A stretch of 36,394 nucleotides of DNA from an uncultured Lachnospiraceae bacterium (GTDB taxonomy: Bacteria > Bacillota > Clostridia > Lachnospirales > Lachnospiraceae), in the NCBI GenBank assembly GCA_910586405.1, contig CAJUII010000024.1, positions 1 to 36,394 on the forward strand, in the 5' to 3' direction. Positions within the stretch are counted from its first letter, which is position 1. Each line of letters starts with the position of its first letter. Below, in pieces: positions 32,351-36,394 of the stretch. The notes below the pieces were generated by a model. That model saw only the letters and a program-made list of their open reading frames with translations. It did no database searches and was not told where the DNA came from. Position numbers and translations under genes: made by a program.

Positions 32351-34279
32351 TTATATATCAAGCTCCGCCTCGGTAGCATGTTCATAGATAAATGTCCTTC
32401 TGGGGAGGACATCCGTTCCCATCAACAATTCTGTGATGTCAGATGCCATGCGTGCGTCCTCGATCTCAATCTTTTTTAACATACGCGTCTCTGGATTTAA
32501 GGTCGTTTCCCAGAGCTGGTCTGCATCCATCTCACCAAGCCCCTTATACCGCTGCAATGTAAAGGAGGTCTTGTGGGTCTTGCGGTATTTTTCAAGCGCC
32601 TTATCATCATACAGGTACTCTTCTTTTCCCTTTGCGGGCATTACCTTATATAATGGAGGCATTGCGATATAGATATGACCCTCATAAATCAGCTCCGGCA
32701 TAAAACGATAGAAAAGTGTGAGCAGCAGATTGCTGATATGTGCGCCATCTACGTCGGCATCTGCCATAATGACAATCTTGTCATACCGGAGTTTTGAAAT
32801 ATCAAAATCATTGCCGTACCCTTCTGAGAAACCGCAGCCAAAGGCATTGATCATGGTCTTAATCTCAGCATTTGCAAGCACCTTGTCAATGCTCGCCTTC
32901 TCGACATTGAGAATTTTCCCGCGGATAGGCAGAATTGCCTGATAATTTCTGTTTCGAGCAGTCTTTGCGCTGCCGCCGGCGGAATCTCCCTCGACGATAA
33001 AAATCTCACATTTGCTGTAATCCTTCGATTCGCAGTTTGCCAGCTTTCCATTGGAATCAAAGGAAAACTTCTGTTTGGTGAGCATATTCGTCTTAGCCTT
33101 CTCCTCCGTCTTTCGAATCTTGGCAGCCTTCTCCGCACAGGAGATCACATTTTTAAGGACATCGACATTCCTGTCAAAATAGCGCGGCACTTCGTCGCCT
33201 GTGACTTTGCTGACGGACTTTGCAGCGTCCTGATTATCGAGCTTGGTCTTTGTCTGCCCTTCAAATCGGGGCGCCGGATGTTTGATTGAAACAACTGCCG
33301 TCATGCCGTTTCGCACATCTGCACCCGTGAAATTTACATCCTTTTCCTTTAAAATATTCAGCTCACGCGCATAGTTGTTGATGATGGTCGTGAACATGGT
33401 CTTAAATCCTGTCAGATGTGTTCCGCCCTCGGCATTGTAAATATTATTGCAGAAGCCGAGCACATTTTCATGAAATTCATTGACATACTGAAAGGCGCAT
33501 TCCACTGTAATATCCTCGCTGACCCCTGTAAAATAGATAATATCATGCAGTGCTTCTTTATTTTTGTTCAAGTCCTTGACGTAACCGATAATGCCCTCTG
33601 GTTCAGCGTATGTGATGGTCTCCGCCACGTCTCCGCGCAGGTCAGAAAAAATAATTGTGAGCTTTGGATTGAGATATGCCGTCTCATGCAGCCTGCTTTT
33701 CACATCCTCCGCCTTGAACCGGGTCTTGTCAAAAATCGTGGGATCAGGCGTAAAATTTATCGTCGTCCCCGTCTCCTTTGTCCTGCCGATGACAGGAAGC
33801 AGACCATCGACCAGCTCGACAACAGGATTGCCATACTCGTACTTGTCCTGATGAATCTGACCGCCGCTTTTTACGGTCACAGTGAGCTGTGTGGAGAGTG
33901 CGTTCACCACTGAGGAACCAACGCCATGCAGTCCGCCGCTGGTCTTGTATGCATTGTTGTCAAATTTTCCGCCCGCGTGGAGTGTCGTAAAGACAACACG
34001 TTCTGCACTGACGCCTTTTTGGTGCATTCCGACAGGAATCCCTCTGCCGTTGTCGGAGATTGTTGCAGAACCATCCTTTTCGAGTGTGACACGAATCTCA
34101 CTGCACACTCCTGCCAGATGTTCATCTACGGAGTTGTCAACGATTTCATATATTAAATGATTCAGCCCCTTTGTGGACACACTTCCTATGTACATACCAG
34201 GTCTTTTTCTTACAGCTTCCAGTCCCTCGAGAACCGTAATGCTGGAAGCGTCATAGATTGTTGTCTCAGTCTTTGCCAT
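32351..34279 (-). CDS. parE: DNA topoisomerase IV subunit B-like (ParE)
   Basis: A 642-residue ATPase subunit of a type IIA topoisomerase. The GHKL ATPase domain shows E45 in YEIVDNSVDE, DNGRGIP (76-82) and GGLHGVGSSVVNALS (115-129). The transducer follows, and the TOPRIM domain has VEGDSAGGSAK (about 428-438), ILPIRGKILNVEKA and the Mg-binding DADVDGAHI. The end PRRTFIYEHATEAELDI is usual. It leads a six-gene operon with parC. GyrB is the alternative; the pair with a box-less A subunit favours ParE. The predicted promoter lies about 110 bp upstream and the nearest GAAAGG is 14 nt from the ATG, a weak ribosome binding site. Confidence 0.88.
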   Translation of the reverse strand: MAKTETTIYDASSITVLEGLEAVRKRPGMYIGSVSTKGLNHLIYEIVDNSVDEHLAGVCSEIRVTLEKDGSATISDNGRGIPVGMHQKGVSAERVVFTTLHAGGKFDNNAYKTSGGLHGVGSSVVNALSTQLTVTVKSGGQIHQDKYEYGNPVVELVDGLLPVIGRTKETGTTINFTPDPTIFDKTRFKAEDVKSRLHETAYLNPKLTIIFSDLRGDVAETITYAEPEGIIGYVKDLNKNKEALHDIIYFTGVSEDITVECAFQYVNEFHENVLGFCNNIYNAEGGTHLTGFKTMFTTIINNYARELNILKEKDVNFTGADVRNGMTAVVSIKHPAPRFEGQTKTKLDNQDAAKSVSKVTGDEVPRYFDRNVDVLKNVISCAEKAAKIRKTEEKAKTNMLTKQKFSFDSNGKLANCESKDYSKCEIFIVEGDSAGGSAKTARNRNYQAILPIRGKILNVEKASIDKVLANAEIKTMINAFGCGFSEGYGNDFDISKLRYDKIVIMADADVDGAHISNLLLTLFYRFMPELIYEGHIYIAMPPLYKVMPAKGKEEYLYDDKALEKYRKTHKTSFTLQRYKGLGEMDADQLWETTLNPETRMLKKIEIEDARMASDITELLMGTDVLPRRTFIYEHATEAELDI

Positions 34280-34300
34280 GAAATAAAACCATGCCTTTCT

Positions 34301-34344
34301 TATCTTAATTTGATCTTAATTCGATCTTTATTCGATCTTCAATT
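34301..34344. repeat. 11-bp tandem repeat in the parE leader
   Basis: About four units of an 11-bp motif (TGATCTTAATT, CGATCTTTATT, CGATCTTCAATT preceded by a partial unit) fill the 5' leader of parE. The unit length is close to one DNA turn, so it could be a cooperative protein-binding array or simply a replication-slippage repeat. Confidence 0.6.
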
Positions 34345-34389
34345 GAAAAATTTCTTTTTATAAATATGATTTTTCGTCTTGACTTATAG

Positions 34390-34417
34390 AGTATAACACA
34401 TCTTTCCAACATTGCAA
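34390..34417 (-). promoter_or_regulatory. Promoter of the parE operon
   Basis: On the minus strand TTGCAA (34412-34417) and TATACT (34390-34395) are 16 bp apart, and a TG one base before the -10 makes it an extended -10. It opens the six-gene parE-parC-rsmD-coaD-coiled coil-amidase operon. Confidence 0.6.
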
Positions 34418-34457
34418 ATACTTTTGAAGATTTTTTCAAACATACGTTTTTACATGC

Positions 34458-34493
34458 AAAAACCCCCAGTTTATGTTGTACTTGGGGGTTTTT
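34458..34493. terminator. Rho-independent terminator
   Basis: An 11-bp stem (AAAAACCCCCA at 34458-34468 with its complement at 34483-34493) with flanking A and T tracts works on both strands. On the minus strand it lies 15 bp past the stop of the remnant at 34508 and 108 bp past the ATPase stop, isolating that segment from parE. Confidence 0.8.
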
Positions 34494-34507
34494 CTGTCAA
34501 ATTGCAG

Positions 34508-34600
34508 TCAGCGGCAGGATTCGTTGAACACATATTTTATATTTCTTGATACACCTTCTTTGCGGAGGATACCTAACGCTATCAGATTGGAGAGTATGTT
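34508..34600 (-). pseudogene. C-terminal remnant with winged-helix-like sequence
   Basis: Directly after the TAA stop of the ATPase gene, the same frame continues for 30 codons to TGA at 34508. The peptide (ILSNLIALGILRKEGVSRN, then IKYVFNE) looks like the recognition helix and wing of a winged helix-turn-helix C-terminus, not like the ATPase family end. It is followed at a normal distance by a terminator, so it may be the original end of another gene. It has no start of its own. Confidence 0.45.
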
Positions 34601-36082
34601 TTAATAGTCTAAATAATCCATGAGCTGTTCTTCGCCTCTTTCGTTATATTCATTACCGTGCCAGATTTTTAACTCAACGATAAACTGCTCTCCGCGATAA
34701 TCTACGATAACATCTGTGCGCCGTGCATCTCTGGTCTGCGCCTCAAGATAATAATTCCCTGTGCCATTGATAATCGGCTTTAAGTACAGCAAGAAAAATT
34801 TACGTCCGTATTTTTCGATAAAGTTTCCATCCTTTTCGCTGTAAATTTCATTGAAATATTCAACAAATTTTTTTAGAACCAATTTCATATCGAGCATGTT
34901 GTTCCTGATAAACTGAAACCGGTCACTCTCACCTCTGGAAAAGACCTCGCTCGTAATCGCTTCCTTTGCCATAAACATATTCAGCAGACACATTTCAAAC
35001 ATTCGGTTAGCAATTGCGACATGGCTGTTTTCCTCCTTGAAAAATCCAAACATAACGCCAAGATAAATGGATTTCTCCTCCATACTGAACGGTATCCGTT
35101 TGCCGCGGTATAGTATATCCTCTGTGATTCTGTGAAGCGCTTCATACGTATCAAGCTGCTTTGCCATGCTCTCAAACAGAAGCGGATTTTCCTTTAAAAT
35201 CATTGTTACCGCTTTTTCGACGCCCTTTTTTGACCATGCAATATCTGGGCTTTCGTATCCCTCGCTTCCAACGATTTTTTCATCAATCCGTTTGCAGATT
35301 AAGGATACCAGCACCGGATAACCTGATGTATATGCATAGATCTCTTCTGCGACTGCCGTTATATTCATTCCTGTCTGGTAATCATTTTCATATTCTTCCA
35401 GCATTCCTGCAATCTGTTTTGCCGAAAAATTCATGTCAATATCAAAATCTGCCGCAATGTTCCACGGACTGTTGTACTGATGTTCTGACTCTTGACGCAA
35501 TTTTAGTTTGAGATTCTTAATACTGTATACGCCAGCAAGGATTACGGAATGGAAAATTGGCATTTTATCCCGGTATAAGTAATAGCTTCTAAGCTGTGCC
35601 AAAAAGTCAACAAACACCTGATTATTGCTCGCGCTGTCAACCTCGTCAATCATCAGTACCATCGGACGCGGGCTGTTCCTGCATACATCGCTTAACCGTA
35701 CAAATAAATCCTTTAAGCCAATACTGCCTTCTGCTCTAATCCCTGATAATGGTTTCAGCAGTTCTTCGCTGTCATCTGTATTATTGATATGAAATGCTCT
35801 AATCATGATATCCGCAAACGCATTTGAAAAGGTTGCTTCGTCTGCAAAATCCTTCGTCCCAAGCTGTTGAAAATCAAGGGATAATACGATATACTCGTCC
35901 ATTAAATATTTCTCCAACGCCCTCAGTGTTGTGGTCTTTCCGTACTGACGTCCGCGGTTGATGACGAAATACTTTTTTCTCTCAACCAATAATCGTTTTA
36001 TCCTTTCAAGTCTGTTATCCAGTTTTACCATATAATGTTCTTTCGGGTTGCAAGAACCCTCTGTATTGAAATATCTTGTCAT
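34601..36082 (-). CDS. AAA-ATPase with C-terminal PD-(D/E)XK nuclease-like domain
   Basis: A 493-residue predicted AAA-ATPase of the PF09820-like group common in anaerobes. Walker A is GRQYGKTT (44-51), with Gln and Tyr in place of the usual residues, and Walker B is VLMIDEVDS (about 153-161). The C-terminal part (about 440-490) carries D of TDVIVDY and E-x-K of VELKIW, the PD-(D/E)XK core. The protein stops at EEQLMDYLDY, where relatives usually continue 30-40 residues, so the C-terminus is probably truncated. The ATG at 36082 matches the usual MTRYFNT-type start; an in-frame ATG at 36133 is less likely. Such genes are often mobile or part of defence or toxin-antitoxin-like islands, but the role is unknown. 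Confidence 0.82.
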   Translation of the reverse strand: MTRYFNTEGSCNPKEHYMVKLDNRLERIKRLLVERKKYFVINRGRQYGKTTTLRALEKYLMDEYIVLSLDFQQLGTKDFADEATFSNAFADIMIRAFHINNTDDSEELLKPLSGIRAEGSIGLKDLFVRLSDVCRNSPRPMVLMIDEVDSASNNQVFVDFLAQLRSYYLYRDKMPIFHSVILAGVYSIKNLKLKLRQESEHQYNSPWNIAADFDIDMNFSAKQIAGMLEEYENDYQTGMNITAVAEEIYAYTSGYPVLVSLICKRIDEKIVGSEGYESPDIAWSKKGVEKAVTMILKENPLLFESMAKQLDTYEALHRITEDILYRGKRIPFSMEEKSIYLGVMFGFFKEENSHVAIANRMFEMCLLNMFMAKEAITSEVFSRGESDRFQFIRNNMLDMKLVLKKFVEYFNEIYSEKDGNFIEKYGRKFFLLYLKPIINGTGNYYLEAQTRDARRTDVIVDYRGEQFIVELKIWHGNEYNERGEEQLMDYLDY

Positions 36083-36126
36083 TTTTAGCCTGCCTCTCCC
36101 ATACAGTCTCTTCTTACAAAATGATT

Positions 36127-36204
36127 TTAACACGATATTGAAGATCTGTAAACAAAAGGCAATTGGTTCTTCTCAGAAGAGAAATATTTATCCTTATAGC
36201 GCAT
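36127..36204 (-). pseudogene. 25-codon ORF, likely N-terminal gene remnant
   Basis: An ORF of 25 codons (MRYKDKYFSSEKNQLPFVY then six residues) has a good AAAGG 9 nt before its ATG. It lies 45 bp after the partial gene at the window edge and 44 bp before the ATPase start. It looks like the beginning of a longer protein cut off early. No family is recognised. Confidence 0.35.
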
Positions 36205-36249
36205 ATCATCAACCTTTCAGTTATTTTATTTATCTAAAGACAACTAACC

Positions 36250-36394
36250 TTACTCATTTGTCGGTGCCGCATAATTGCTCTGCACAGCAACAGGAAGTTC
36301 CTCATATTGTACCTCTTTCCATTCAAGAACGCCACGGATTGGCATTACCGTTAAACGGATAAAAGCTCCCTCTTTCAATTCCTTTGATGTTCCG
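36250..36394 (-). CDS. C-terminal end of an unidentified protein (partial)
   Basis: An open minus-strand frame enters from the right edge and ends at TAA at 36250, giving the last 47 residues. They include ELKEGAFIRLTVMPIRGVLE, a short acidic strand-rich segment and a disordered end. The frame is open to the edge and the other frames are not, which supports coding. The family cannot be named from this fragment. Confidence 0.55.
   Translation of the reverse strand, partial: GTSKELKEGAFIRLTVMPIRGVLEWKEVQYEELPVAVQSNYAAPTNE

Noticed and set aside
33416..33913. Plus-strand ORF of 165 codons
   Set aside because: It is antisense to the conserved ATPase domain of parE and shows no domain of its own.
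36340..36365. TTATCCGTT at the right edge as a partner of the left-edge repeat
   Set aside because: The shared string is only nine bases and at the right edge lies inside a coding frame; chance similarity is enough.

Overview
The window reads as chromosomal DNA of a low-to-moderate GC Firmicute of class Clostridia, most likely a Lachnospiraceae-type anaerobe. Reasons: the rplU-prp-rpmA order with a cleavable L27 N-terminus, a LexA/YneA-like divergent SOS pair, HisZ with a short-form HisG, RecU, an rsmD-coaD-coiled coil-ylbJ neighbourhood, the radical SAM/DUF2344/RNase G cluster beside the L21 operon, and strong AGGAGG ribosome binding sites. No rRNA, tRNA, CRISPR array or complete insertion sequence was seen.

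Layout. 1-1112: a dif-like site and a monocistronic gene for a soluble protein that joins a MotA-like cytoplasmic segment to a FliG C-terminal-like segment. 1135-2526: AI-2E family membrane protein (minus). 2733-3803: Xer-type tyrosine recombinase (plus). 3829-5033: divergent LysM/YneA-like gene and lexA around a shared SOS control region. 5145-9448: minus-strand ribosome-assembly and housekeeping operon rplU-prp-rpmA-obgE-yhbY-nadD-yqeK-rsfS. 9611-19339: minus-strand chain hisZ-hisG-hisD-hisB, a GH25 lysozyme with about 14 cell-wall-binding repeats, two radical SAM-associated proteins, an RNase E/G family protein and a small membrane-anchored protein. 19454-26227: minus-strand chain of an RsuA-type pseudouridine synthase, a YgiQ radical SAM protein, SMI1/KNR4, SDR, a membrane protein, an RluA-type pseudouridine synthase and RecU. 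26343-27275: YlbJ-like membrane protein (plus). 27301-34279: minus-strand operon parE-parC-rsmD-coaD-coiled coil-amidase. 34508-36394: an AAA-ATPase/PD-(D/E)XK protein flanked by short gene remnants, an accessory-looking segment.

How the genes work together. The rplU operon couples ribosomal proteins to L27 maturation (Prp), 50S assembly GTPase (ObgE), an RNA-binding assembly factor (YhbY) and ribosome silencing (RsfS). The lexA region is the SOS switch: the LysM protein is probably a damage-induced division inhibitor. Two wall hydrolases (GH25 and an amidase) sit inside otherwise housekeeping operons.

Most unusual points: the MotA/FliG-like hybrid at the left end, a nearby candidate dif site, two homopolymer frameshifts (A11 in the ygiQ tail and G5 at the SMI1 gene start), a 31-bp perfect palindrome just before the ribosome binding site of the RsuA-type gene, and an RNase E/G homologue that ends before the usual zinc-link cysteines. 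Function calls rest on reading the translated sequence from memory of the families; no database search was run.
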